From the NCBI GenBank assembly GCA_026395775.1, contig JAPLYA010000022.1, forward strand, positions 1 to 11,733: a stretch of 11,733 nucleotides of DNA, given 5' to 3'. A program made the translations under genes and the position numbers. Source of the stretch: Candidatus Pacearchaeota archaeon. GTDB lineage: Archaea; Nanobdellota; Nanobdellia; Pacearchaeales; GW2011-AR1. The notes beneath the pieces are model-generated. The model worked only from the letters and a program-made list of their open reading frames with translations. It had not been told where the DNA came from and searched no databases. Shown here in pieces: positions 1-5,763 of the stretch (positions are counted from its first letter, which is position 1; every line of letters starts with the position of its first letter).

Positions 1-326
1 GCTTTATCCTCTTGAATAAAAGCTCCTGCTAAAATTAAAGCAATAAGCAAAACACTTAATCCAATCCCAAAATTAGGAAATATTGTCTGAAAAAAAGCAG
101 GCACAACACCGAATTGCAAAGCAAGAAAACCAATTGCAACAGCAGAGAGAACCGCAGCCCCCCTCGAATCCTTAAACACAGGGACTTTTGACAAAATAGC
201 ATAGCAAACCGAGAATATTAATAAAAAAGGTAGTGCAAGTGAGAAAAACCCCATTTGATCCAAATCATTCATAACCCCTTGAAGCCCCCATCCACCCCAT
301 GCCAACATCTCGAGTATTTCTAACAT
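1..326 (-). CDS. Membrane protein, partial (3' end outside window)
   Basis: The frame reads from an ATG at 326 through 108 codons to the window edge without a stop, so the C-terminus is missing. The product is hydrophobic, with likely membrane segments near residues 27-45, 58-80 and 86-103. The stretch LPFLLIFSVCYAILSK (32-47) matches LPFLLVFVLIYALLEK in the protein encoded at 509-985, and the similarity continues through the charged loop into the next helix, so the two are paralogs in tandem. The start is supported by a TATA box (346-355) centred about 25 nt upstream, which predicts a leaderless mRNA. I know no function for the family. Membrane location is a confident inference; anything further would be a guess. 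Confidence 0.8.
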   Translation of the reverse strand, partial: MLEILEMLAWGGWGLQGVMNDLDQMGFFSLALPFLLIFSVCYAILSKVPVFKDSRGAAVLSAVAIGFLALQFGVVPAFFQTIFPNFGIGLSVLLIALILAGAFIQEDK

Positions 327-345
327 AATATCTCAAGTTTTTCCA

Positions 346-355
346 TATTTATAAA
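346..355 (-). promoter_or_regulatory. TATA box of the partial membrane protein gene
   Basis: The minus strand reads TTTATAAATA here, a strong archaeal TATA box. It is centred about 25 nt upstream of the ATG at 326, so transcription should begin at or next to the start codon. No ribosome binding site precedes the ATG, consistent with a leaderless mRNA. Confidence 0.65.
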
Positions 356-383
356 CCTTTTCCAAGTTTGCTGATTAACATTA

Positions 384-500
384 AGAAGTAATAATTAACT
401 GCTGTTTTGTAGTTGGGGGGTTTGCAAAAATTTGGAAAACAATTACTTCCACCAATCACAGAGTTACTAAGTTTACAAAATTAGTTTTTCTTTTACCTCT
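384..500 (+). repeat. Intergenic inverted-end repeat, copy E1
   Basis: Copy of the dispersed repeat family described in the findings. The left end (384-414, starting AGAAGTAATAA) and the reverse complement of the right end (470-500, starting AGAGGTAAAAG) align over about 30 bases, both reaching TTTTGTA. The core 10-mer GAAAACAATT is at 435-444. The copy ends 8 bp beyond the stop codon (509-511) of the minus-strand gene at 509-985 and lies before the promoter of the next gene. Confidence 0.7.
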
Positions 501-508
501 GAAAAAGT

Positions 509-985
509 TTAATCTTTGCCCTTCCACATAACAATTGCAATAGCTGCAATAATAACAATCAAGAATATAACATTTGTAACAATAATATTGCCAGAGGCAA
601 CAGCATTATAAATAATACTCCAATAGCCAGTAATCACAAGCAAAGCAATAACTATTGCGATGCTGATTAAAATCCAAAGAACATATTTAACATTCTTATG
701 AATGCTAAATTCTTTTTCGCCAGATGCAAAACCATAAAGCATCATAAATAATAACAATACAACAGCAATAACAGCCACCACCCCAATTAGATCAACTGTT
801 ATCCCAACAGACTTCGAAAAAGAAACAAATATCAACCCAATGACAAAAGCTATGATAGCATTAATCTGCCTTTTATCCTCACCTAGAATTTTCAATTTCT
901 CTAGAAGAGCATATATTAATACAAATACCAATAAGAACGGAAGTATAATGTCCCTTACAAACGGGCTTGACAAAAGAGTTTCCAT
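509..985 (-). CDS. Small polytopic membrane protein (158 aa), paralog of the gene at 1-326
   Basis: Very hydrophobic protein with about five predicted membrane segments (residues 13-30, 41-57, 63-86, 100-120, 134-153). There is a charged loop after the first helix (LEKLKILGEDKRQ, 28-40) and a short lysine-rich tail. No signal peptide, catalytic motif or cofactor site is visible. The first two helices and the loop between them resemble the protein at 1-326. The ATG at 985 lies 1 nt beyond the stop codon of the PRC-barrel gene, so the two are very probably co-transcribed and perhaps translationally coupled; no promoter of its own is needed. The function is unknown. Similar small multi-helix proteins recur in DPANN genomes as far as I recall, which I cannot check here. 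Confidence 0.85.
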   Translation of the reverse strand: METLLSSPFVRDIILPFLLVFVLIYALLEKLKILGEDKRQINAIIAFVIGLIFVSFSKSVGITVDLIGVVAVIAVVLLLFMMLYGFASGEKEFSIHKNVKYVLWILISIAIVIALLVITGYWSIIYNAVASGNIIVTNVIFLIVIIAAIAIVMWKGKD

Positions 986-986
986 T

Positions 987-1265
987 TTATTCCTGGACTT
1001 CTATTTCTGAATCTTCATCACTTCTCATAGGTAAACTTGCTTTACTTACAAGAAACACATCTCCGACTGCTTTTACAAACTGATGTGGAATTATTATTCC
1101 TCTTGCTCCTCCAATTACACTTGCGGTGCTAGAGAAGATTTTTATTCTCCATCCATCAATCTTGTTATCTACAATATTGACTTCTTCTACTTCTCCAAGA
1201 ACATCTCCTGCATCAGTATACACGCTTTTTCCAAGCACTTCAGAGACTTTTTTTATTTTTAACAT
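987..1265 (-). CDS. PRC-barrel domain protein (92 aa)
   Basis: A single-domain protein whose N-terminal 75 residues look like a PRC barrel: KKVSEVLGKSVYTDAGDVLG (5-24), then EVEEVNIVDNKIDGWRIKI and a closing strand ending in IIIPHQFVKAVGDVFLV. The tail (79-92) is acidic. PRC-barrel proteins bind partners rather than catalyse; in haloarchaea some work in FtsZ-based cell division, but nothing here shows that role. The frame is open upstream to 1406, but the ATG at 1265 is chosen because GGAGG (minus strand, 1272-1276) sits 6 nt before it and because the PRC fold begins there. It is the first gene of a two-gene operon with the membrane protein at 509-985, hinting that it may act at the membrane. 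Confidence 0.82.
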   Translation of the reverse strand: MLKIKKVSEVLGKSVYTDAGDVLGEVEEVNIVDNKIDGWRIKIFSSTASVIGGARGIIIPHQFVKAVGDVFLVSKASLPMRSDEDSEIEVQE

Positions 1266-1271
1266 ATTAAA

Positions 1272-1276
1272 CCTCC
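1272..1276 (-). promoter_or_regulatory. Ribosome binding site deciding the PRC-barrel start
   Basis: The minus strand reads GGAGG, 6 nt before the ATG at 1265. It sets the start of the 92-residue protein and rules out the longer open frame to 1406. Confidence 0.75.
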
Positions 1277-1304
1277 GTTTTATCTCTCTATAAACTTCAA
1301 GCCA

Positions 1305-1312
1305 TTTATATA
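1305..1312 (-). promoter_or_regulatory. TATA box of the PRC-barrel/membrane protein operon
   Basis: The minus strand reads TATATAAA, centred about 43 nt upstream of the ATG at 1265. Transcription should start near 1283, leaving a leader of about 18 nt that includes the GGAGG site. The left end of repeat copy E7 lies immediately upstream. Confidence 0.55.
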
Positions 1313-1442
1313 TTTTTCTATACTGTTTTTTAGGCAATAAATTTAGATTTTGCCATATAACAGTGATTAAAAACCCCAACTTAATCGCACAAACCAATAG
1401 GCACAATTACCAAGCACACTAAAATAGTTTATCATTTACCAG
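1312..1442. repeat. Intergenic repeat, copy E7 (right end clear, left end weak)
   Basis: The right end at 1415-1442 reads CACTAAAATAGTTTATCATT followed by TACCAG, closely matching the right ends of the other copies. A weak inverted match (CTATACTGTTTTTTAG, about 1318-1333) may be the left end. A core-like CACAATTACC is at 1402-1411. Unlike most copies, this one lies between two divergent 5' ends. Confidence 0.45.
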
Positions 1443-1483
1443 AAAAAGCCATAAAAAACCCCGAATTTTATATCATAGCAAAA

Positions 1484-1491
1484 TTTATAAT
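1484..1491 (+). promoter_or_regulatory. TATA box of the M50-like gene
   Basis: TTTATAAT centred about 26 nt before the ATG at 1513, which predicts a leaderless transcript. No ribosome binding site precedes the ATG. Confidence 0.55.
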
Positions 1492-1512
1492 CTAGCTTAT
1501 TTTGAAATAAAC

Positions 1513-2136
1513 ATGATTACTACAAAAGAGCTGGGCAGTTTACTCTTGTCTTTAATTATTTTATCATTTTCCTATGCTTTTTTATCAAGAACTCTTTTTA
1601 TTGTTTGCTTGGTATTCTTCGCAATAATCCTAGCTTTGACTGTTCTGGCTAAAAAAACAACAGCTTATTATCTTGAAGCAGAAGAAGAAACAAAGCTTTG
1701 GACATTTCAAAGACATGGTTTTTACTCGAGAAGTTATTTTAAAAATCCATTTCCAATAGGTATAATTGCCAGTTTTATTCTCCCTTTAATTACTTTAGGA
1801 TATATCCCTTGGTTAGCTGTTTTAGAGTCAGATGTAAAAGGCACAAGCATGAGAGCAGCAAGAAGACACGATTTCTACTCCTATGGCGAAATGACAGAAT
1901 GGCATATTGCTCTAATTTCAGCAGCAGGAATAATAGTCTGTTTTATCCTCGCTCCAGTTGCCTATTTTTTAAATTTCTCTCTTCTTGCTAAGCTAAGCTT
2001 GTTCTATGCTGCCTTTAACCTTTTACCTTTGGGCAAACTAGACGGCACAAGAATCTTCTTCGGCTCGAAGATTCTTTATGCTTTGTTAGTAGCCATAGGC
2101 TTAATAGGTTTGTTCTATGCTTTCTTGATGCCATGA
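1513..2136 (+). CDS. M50/site-2-protease-like membrane protein, probably inactive (207 aa)
   Basis: Polytopic membrane protein with the layout of archaeal site-2 (M50) proteases: helices near 8-24 and 28-46, a cytoplasmic segment EAEEETKLWTFQRHGF (55-70), a helix pair, and a late block FNLLPLGKLDGTRIFFG (168-184). That late block is the family's N-x-x-P-x-x-x-L-D-G motif with the Asp (D177) kept. The zinc site is lost. Where active members have HELAHK at the end of the second helix, this protein has TVLAKK (43-48), so both histidines and the glutamate are absent. The usual GPxxN motif also reads AGIIVC (138-143). Assignment to the family rests on my alignment by eye. It may be a non-proteolytic binding or scaffolding relative. 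It is monocistronic; repeat copy E2 follows its stop. Confidence 0.75.
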   Translation: MITTKELGSLLLSLIILSFSYAFLSRTLFIVCLVFFAIILALTVLAKKTTAYYLEAEEETKLWTFQRHGFYSRSYFKNPFPIGIIASFILPLITLGYIPWLAVLESDVKGTSMRAARRHDFYSYGEMTEWHIALISAAGIIVCFILAPVAYFLNFSLLAKLSLFYAAFNLLPLGKLDGTRIFFGSKILYALLVAIGLIGLFYAFLMP

Positions 2137-2142
2137 TTAGAA

Positions 2143-2262
2143 GAGGTAAAAAGTAAACTATTTCAGTTGACAGGTTGTAGGTGTTCTTGGTTGGGGCTTC
2201 AATTTTCCAAGCCAAGGAAAACAATTAAAACATATACAAAACATCGGTTAATGATTACCAAC
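2143..2262 (+). repeat. Intergenic inverted-end repeat, copy E2
   Basis: The left end at 2143-2166 begins GAGGTAAAAAGTAAACTATT and continues TCAG. The right end at 2231-2262 has the inverted counterpart ending ATGATTACCAAC. Inside, CTTGGTTGG (2186-2194) can pair with CCAAGCCAAG (2207-2216) with one bulge, and the core GAAAACAATT follows at 2217-2226. It begins 6 bp after the stop of the M50-like gene. Confidence 0.7.
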
Positions 2263-2281
2263 AAAAATATAGATTAACAAC

Positions 2282-2290
2282 AAATATAAA
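2282..2290 (+). promoter_or_regulatory. TATA box of the Hef locus
   Basis: AAATATAAA centred 26 nt before the ATG at 2312 predicts a leaderless mRNA. It is the only convincing promoter before the two helicase pieces and the nuclease gene, so all three are probably one transcript. Confidence 0.6.
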
Positions 2291-2311
2291 CCCCTAAGTT
2301 AAATATTCAGC

Positions 2312-2908
2312 ATGGAACACATACTAAAATTTCTTCAAGTTAAACCTAGAAAGTACCAGGAAGAAATTTTCTCCAGTTGTAAGGATAAAAACTGCCTAGT
2401 TGTATTGCCAACAGGATTAGGAAAAACTCTCATTAGTTTAATGCTAACTATAGACAGAATGACAAAATTTCCAGATGAAAAGATCCTGTTTCTCGCCCCA
2501 ACTCGCCCACTGGCAGAACAGCATCTCAAGTATTTTAAAAAGAATCTTCCAGAGCTATTTGCAACAATGGAACTATTCACAGGTAAAACCCAAGCAGATG
2601 CCAGAAAAGAACTCTGGCAAAATGCTGAGATTATTTTCTCAACACCCCAGTGCATAGAAAATGACTTAGAAAATCAGCTATATAGTCTAAAAGATGTTTC
2701 TTTATTAGTAATAGACGAATGTCATCGCTGTCTCAAGAACTATGCTTATACTAAGGTTGCCCAAACTTACAATTCTCAAGCAAAACACCCAAGGCTCCTG
2801 GGGCTTACAGCCAGCCCAGGACATGAAAAAGAAAAAATAAATAAAATTCTAGAAAACATGAATATTCAAGCACCTAGAAATAAAAATTTTATTAAAATCC
2901 ATATTTGA
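2312..2908 (+). CDS. hef: Hef-type helicase, N-terminal half (interrupted by frameshift)
   Basis: First RecA-like domain of an archaeal Hef/FANCM-family helicase, which remodels stalled replication forks. Visible motifs are KPRKYQEEI (Q-motif region), Walker A PTGLGKT (33-39), Ia APTRPLAEQ (62-70), STPQ (100-103), Walker B DECH (135-138) and motif III TASP (166-169). After about residue 186 the frame leaves family-like sequence and ends with a basic 12-residue tail at a TGA (2906-2908). The continuing helicase sequence is in the frame one base further on, open from 2862. From my memory of archaeal Hef, about 32 residues that include a DPDVKPYV-like block are missing at the junction, so this looks like a deletion of roughly 95-100 bases that is not a multiple of three. 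Alternatives are an assembly error or a truly split helicase. Confidence 0.85.
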   Translation: MEHILKFLQVKPRKYQEEIFSSCKDKNCLVVLPTGLGKTLISLMLTIDRMTKFPDEKILFLAPTRPLAEQHLKYFKKNLPELFATMELFTGKTQADARKELWQNAEIIFSTPQCIENDLENQLYSLKDVSLLVIDECHRCLKNYAYTKVAQTYNSQAKHPRLLGLTASPGHEKEKINKILENMNIQAPRNKNFIKIHI

Positions 2909-2993
2909 CAAGCGGGTTGATGAACTCAAGTCTAGGAAGCTTCTATTTACAAACGCAAATAAAAGAACATTACTCGAGCTGCAACACAGGATA

Positions 2994-3794
2994 ATGCGTT
3001 CAATTTCCTCAGGCAACAAGCATTTTAATCTTCTTGTTGGAGCAAGTGTTTGTGCCCAGGCCCTAAAGCTACAACATGCAATAGAATTACTAGAAACCCA
3101 AACTCTTTTTTCTTTCAACTCTTATATTCAAGAATTATTCTCCCAAGCCAAGCAAGGAAAAAGCAAAGCTGTTCAGAATCTAGTCAAGCAACCCGAGTTC
3201 AATCAAGCTTATACCAAACTTACCGAGCTGCTAGCAAGGAAAATAGAACATCCTAAATTAATCAAGCTCAAGGAGATTATCCAAGAAGAGCTAAAAACAA
3301 ATCCAAAGGTAAAAACAATTGTTTTCGCCCAGTTCAGAGATACAGTAACAAAAATCTGCAAAACTCTTAATGAGATTCCTGGAATAAACGCAAAAGTTTT
3401 TGTTGGCCAAGCCAAGAAAGGCCAAGGAAAAGACGAAACAGGCTTGTCACAAAAAGAGCAGCAAGAAATAATTTCTGAGTTTAGTTTGGGTAAAATTAAT
3501 ATTTTGTGCGCAACCCAGATTGCTGAAGAGGGCCTCGATATTCCCGAGGTAAATGCAGTGATTTTTTATGAGCCAATCCCCTCTGCAATCAGAACAATTC
3601 AAAGGCGGGGAAGAACCGCAAGACTCATCCCGGGAAAACTAATCACCCTAGTAACAAAAGCCACAAGAGATGAGGCTTACTACTGGGCAGCTTTCAGCAA
3701 AGAAAAAAAGATGTACAAAGCTCTAGATTCAGTCAAACAGGATTTTGACAATCAGGATACTAAACAAGAATCATCTCAAAAAAAATTGTTTTAA
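2994..3794 (+). CDS. hef: Hef-type helicase, C-terminal half (frame continues upstream to 2862)
   Basis: Second RecA domain plus the Hef-specific helical insert. From the ATG at 2994 it gives 266 residues, but family-like sequence (ILLKSIFDKRVDELKSR and onward) is already present in this frame upstream of the ATG, so the ATG is probably not the natural start and the piece belongs to the same original gene as 2312-2908. Motifs are LKLQHAIELLETQ (insert, 24-36), IVFAQFRDT (109-117), VGQA (127-130), GLSQKEQQ (140-147), motif V ATQIAEEGLDIPE (163-175) and motif VI QRRGRTAR (193-200). No other lesion is seen. The polypeptide ends QKKLF at a TAA; the nuclease ATG follows 3 nt later in the same frame. 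In typical Hef the nuclease is fused at this point. Confidence 0.83.
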   Translation: MRSISSGNKHFNLLVGASVCAQALKLQHAIELLETQTLFSFNSYIQELFSQAKQGKSKAVQNLVKQPEFNQAYTKLTELLARKIEHPKLIKLKEIIQEELKTNPKVKTIVFAQFRDTVTKICKTLNEIPGINAKVFVGQAKKGQGKDETGLSQKEQQEIISEFSLGKINILCATQIAEEGLDIPEVNAVIFYEPIPSAIRTIQRRGRTARLIPGKLITLVTKATRDEAYYWAAFSKEKKMYKALDSVKQDFDNQDTKQESSQKKLF

Positions 3795-3797
3795 AAA

Positions 3798-4478
3798 ATG
3801 ACCTTCTTCGACATATTCTCAAAAACAAGACAACAAGAACAAGCCAAAGAACTGGAAAAACCTAAAATTCAAGTTGACCATAGAGAAAAAAATTCTCTAG
3901 TAATAGCAGAGCTAGTCAGTCACGGAATAGATGTGGAATTTAGCCAATTGCCTGTTGCAGATTTTCTAGTTAAGGGAACAGCAATTGAGAGAAAAACAGT
4001 TTCTGATTTTCTGTCAAGCATGATAAACCAGAGACTAGCAAACCAGTTGCAAGAACTCCAGCAATATCCTTCAAGGCTGTTGCTAGTAGAAGGAATAGAT
4101 GAACAAGAGCTTTATAGTGAGCATAGCTCAAGCATAAATCCAAATGCCATCAGAGGTTTCCTGCTGTCAATCTTGCTAAAACACAACGTCCCTATTTTAT
4201 TTACAAAAGATTACAAAGACACAGCTAGCTTCATCTCAGTTTTAGCAAGAAAACAGGAAACAGAATCAGGCATTAGGGCTGTAAAAAAATCCTTCAACAA
4301 AAAAGAGCAATTGCAGTATATTCTAGAAGGTTTTCCAGGCATAGGCCCAAAAACAGCAAAGAAGCTGTTAAAGAGGTTTGGAAATTTAAAGAATATCTTC
4401 AATTCAAGTCAAGAAGAATTAAAAAAAGAAATAGGTAAAAAAGCTGATGTTTTCAAATTGGTAGATGAAAACTACTAA
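3798..4478 (+). CDS. xpf: ERCC4/XPF-type structure-specific nuclease (226 aa)
   Basis: Endonuclease domain of the XPF/Mus81/Hef family, which cuts branched DNA such as forks and flaps. The active-site set is complete: D27-H-R-E30, D55 and the ERKxxxD motif (E64 R65 K66, D70). The usual Gly before D55 is Ala. A helix-hairpin-helix DNA-binding unit follows at about 175-201, with GFPGIGPKTAKKLLKRFG inside it. The length and order match a stand-alone nuclease plus HhH. The gene starts 3 nt after the helicase stop in the same frame, so it is co-transcribed with the helicase and is very likely its partner. The stop codon overlaps the stop of the opposite-strand gene at 4475-4852. Confidence 0.9.
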   Translation: MTFFDIFSKTRQQEQAKELEKPKIQVDHREKNSLVIAELVSHGIDVEFSQLPVADFLVKGTAIERKTVSDFLSSMINQRLANQLQELQQYPSRLLLVEGIDEQELYSEHSSSINPNAIRGFLLSILLKHNVPILFTKDYKDTASFISVLARKQETESGIRAVKKSFNKKEQLQYILEGFPGIGPKTAKKLLKRFGNLKNIFNSSQEELKKEIGKKADVFKLVDENY

Positions 4479-4852
4479 GCCGCTTCAGCTAATTCATTAA
4501 ATCGGGAAACTCTCGCTTGTAAATATGACCTTTGTTCGTCAAGGATTCGCTTTGCATAATCTTTAATTTGGGGCTCGCTAAGTCTCCTTATTAATCTTAT
4601 ATATTGTTCCCTATCAGCGGGTTTTTTTTGGTATGCCACAAGAACCTTGGGGAAAAGGGCCCAATAAAGGCTATGATGTAAATGCTTAACTGCCTCGTGG
4701 GGTATTCTCATTTCAGAAGCAACATCACCAAAGACTTTTTCATCAAAATGCTCTGAATCCAAACCTAAAGAAGTAGTTTCTATAGCTTTACTAATGAAAG
4801 TTTCGCAAAATTGCTCTAGTGAAAAATCATTTGGGAATTTTTTTCCTTCCAT
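4475..4852 (-). CDS. Hypothetical protein (125 aa), predicted soluble and helical
   Basis: I do not recognise this protein. It is charged, without membrane segments or a signal peptide, and reads as mostly alpha-helical. It is rich in aromatic residues and histidine around HEAVKHLHHSLYWALFPK (52-69), and ends in a long amphipathic helix with a small alanine-rich tail. No catalytic or metal motif stands out, although the HLHH cluster (57-60) could bind a metal. The start is supported by a TATA box (4877-4884) about 28 nt upstream. The TAG stop (4475-4477) overlaps the TAA stop of the convergent nuclease gene, so there is no room for a conventional terminator between them. Confidence 0.72.
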   Translation of the reverse strand: MEGKKFPNDFSLEQFCETFISKAIETTSLGLDSEHFDEKVFGDVASEMRIPHEAVKHLHHSLYWALFPKVLVAYQKKPADREQYIRLIRRLSEPQIKDYAKRILDEQRSYLQARVSRFNELAEAA

Positions 4853-4876
4853 TAAAATATCTCAAGCAACTCGAAC

Positions 4877-4884
4877 TATATAAA
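4877..4884 (-). promoter_or_regulatory. TATA box of the 125-residue protein gene
   Basis: The minus strand reads TTTATATA, centred about 28 nt upstream of the ATG at 4852, giving a leaderless or nearly leaderless mRNA. The rest of 4885-4993 holds only AT-rich sequence in which I see no gene. Confidence 0.5.
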
Positions 4885-4993
4885 CAAAATTGTTCTAGAA
4901 AATATATATTCAAAACCGAAAGTATTTAAATAACCGAAGACTACTACTAAGGGTTTATATCTCACCACTTCTGAGGAAATTACTAAATATTAA

Positions 4994-5110
4994 GAGATAA
5001 ATAGTAAACTATTTCGGCAGTTAAGCCAAGGGCCTTCATTGGTTTAGAAAACAATTATCTAAACCAATACAATTAAAAAGTATGCTGAAACGAAGTTAGT
5101 CATTACCAGC
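4994..5110 (+). repeat. Intergenic inverted-end repeat, copy E3 with perfect internal hairpin
   Basis: The left end (4994-5020) begins GAGATAAATAGTAAACTATT. The right end (5079-5110) ends GTCATTACCAGC, and its reverse complement aligns with the left end at about two thirds of positions. In the middle, ATTGGTTTAGA (5038-5048) and TCTAAACCAAT (5058-5068) form a perfect 11-bp stem around a 9-nt loop that carries most of the core GAAAACAATT (5047-5056). It ends 15 bp beyond the stop of the ThpR gene. Confidence 0.75.
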
Positions 5111-5125
5111 AAAACCTAAAAATTC

Positions 5126-5644
5126 TCAGATAAGCTTAACTTCAACCAAATCTTCATAAACAGGCTTCTCTTTAGTTAAATCAGATTTCTTCAATCTAAA
5201 ATTCTCAACAACAAATTTCATTTTTTTAGTTTTTATCTTCTTCAGATTTTCTAAAAAAATTGTTTTATCACAATTTTTTACTCGAGCAATAGTCAAATGC
5301 CCCATAAATCTTTCTTCCCTAGGAAAAAGAATCTTCAATTTTTCATCTATCTCCTTCTGCAATTCCAAGCAGTTATCAATTTTCAGCCAAACAATCTTAA
5401 TAAAATTCTCTCTAAAAACCCCAAGTTCAGAAATTTCAGCTTCAAATTTCTTAAATTTAACTTCTTGGAGTTTACTTTTAATCTTCTCCACTAGTTTTTC
5501 ATCAACTTCCCCAAGAAACTTAAGAGTTAGATGTAAATTTTCAATTTCGGTTTTCTTGCCCTCGAATTCAGGCAGCTTATCTTGAGTCTTGGCAATCTCT
5601 TTCTTAATTTTTTTAGGAATATCAATAGCAATAAATAGTCTCAT
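5126..5644 (-). CDS. thpR: RNA 2',3'-cyclic phosphodiesterase (ThpR / 2'-5' RNA ligase family)
   Basis: Member of the 2H phosphoesterase superfamily, which opens RNA 2',3'-cyclic phosphates to 2'-phosphates; some members can also join 2'-5' RNA ends in vitro. Both catalytic HxT motifs are present: HLTL at 38-41 (inside NLHLTLKFLGE) and HLTI at 116-119 (MGHLTIARV). The N-terminus MRLFIAIDIP is the classic family start, so the ATG at 5644 is chosen over an in-frame ATG at 5686 that would add 14 residues outside the family pattern. GGAG (minus strand, 5655-5658) lies 10 nt before it. At 172 residues it has the usual family length. It follows the MFS gene on the same strand after about 120 bp of dyad-rich DNA. 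Confidence 0.92.
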   Translation of the reverse strand: MRLFIAIDIPKKIKKEIAKTQDKLPEFEGKKTEIENLHLTLKFLGEVDEKLVEKIKSKLQEVKFKKFEAEISELGVFRENFIKIVWLKIDNCLELQKEIDEKLKILFPREERFMGHLTIARVKNCDKTIFLENLKKIKTKKMKFVVENFRLKKSDLTKEKPVYEDLVEVKLI

Positions 5645-5698
5645 TTCAATAAATCTCCTGATTTTTGAAACCAAGAAATTCCTCATAAAATTGGGATT

Positions 5699-5754
5699 TC
5701 TGGATCCAGAAAATTTTTCTGGAATTTTCTTGGGGCTGAAAATTTTTAATTTTC
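5699..5754 (-). terminator. Cluster of AT-rich dyads after the MFS gene, possible terminator
   Basis: Three overlapping palindromes lie here: TCTGGATCCAGA (5699-5710), CCAGAAAA/TTTTTCTGG (5706-5722) and GAAAATT/AATTTTC (5738-5754). The last begins about 10 bp past the MFS stop on the minus strand. Archaeal terminators rely on U-tracts more than stems, so the assignment is tentative. The stretch also lies in the 5' region of the ThpR gene and could be regulatory. Confidence 0.3.
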
Positions 5755-5763
5755 TTCATTTTC

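Noticed and set aside
1266..1406. N-terminal extension of the PRC-barrel protein to an ATG at 1406
   Set aside because: GGAGG and a TATA box point to the ATG at 1265, the PRC fold starts there, and the extension would run through the promoter and repeat copy E7.
2015..2224. 69-residue minus-strand frame overlapping the end of the M50-like gene
   Set aside because: It covers the conserved LDG-encoding region and half of repeat copy E2, so it is a chance frame.
2335..2655. 106-residue open frame antisense to the helicase
   Set aside because: The plus strand encodes clear helicase motifs throughout; the antisense product has no recognisable features.
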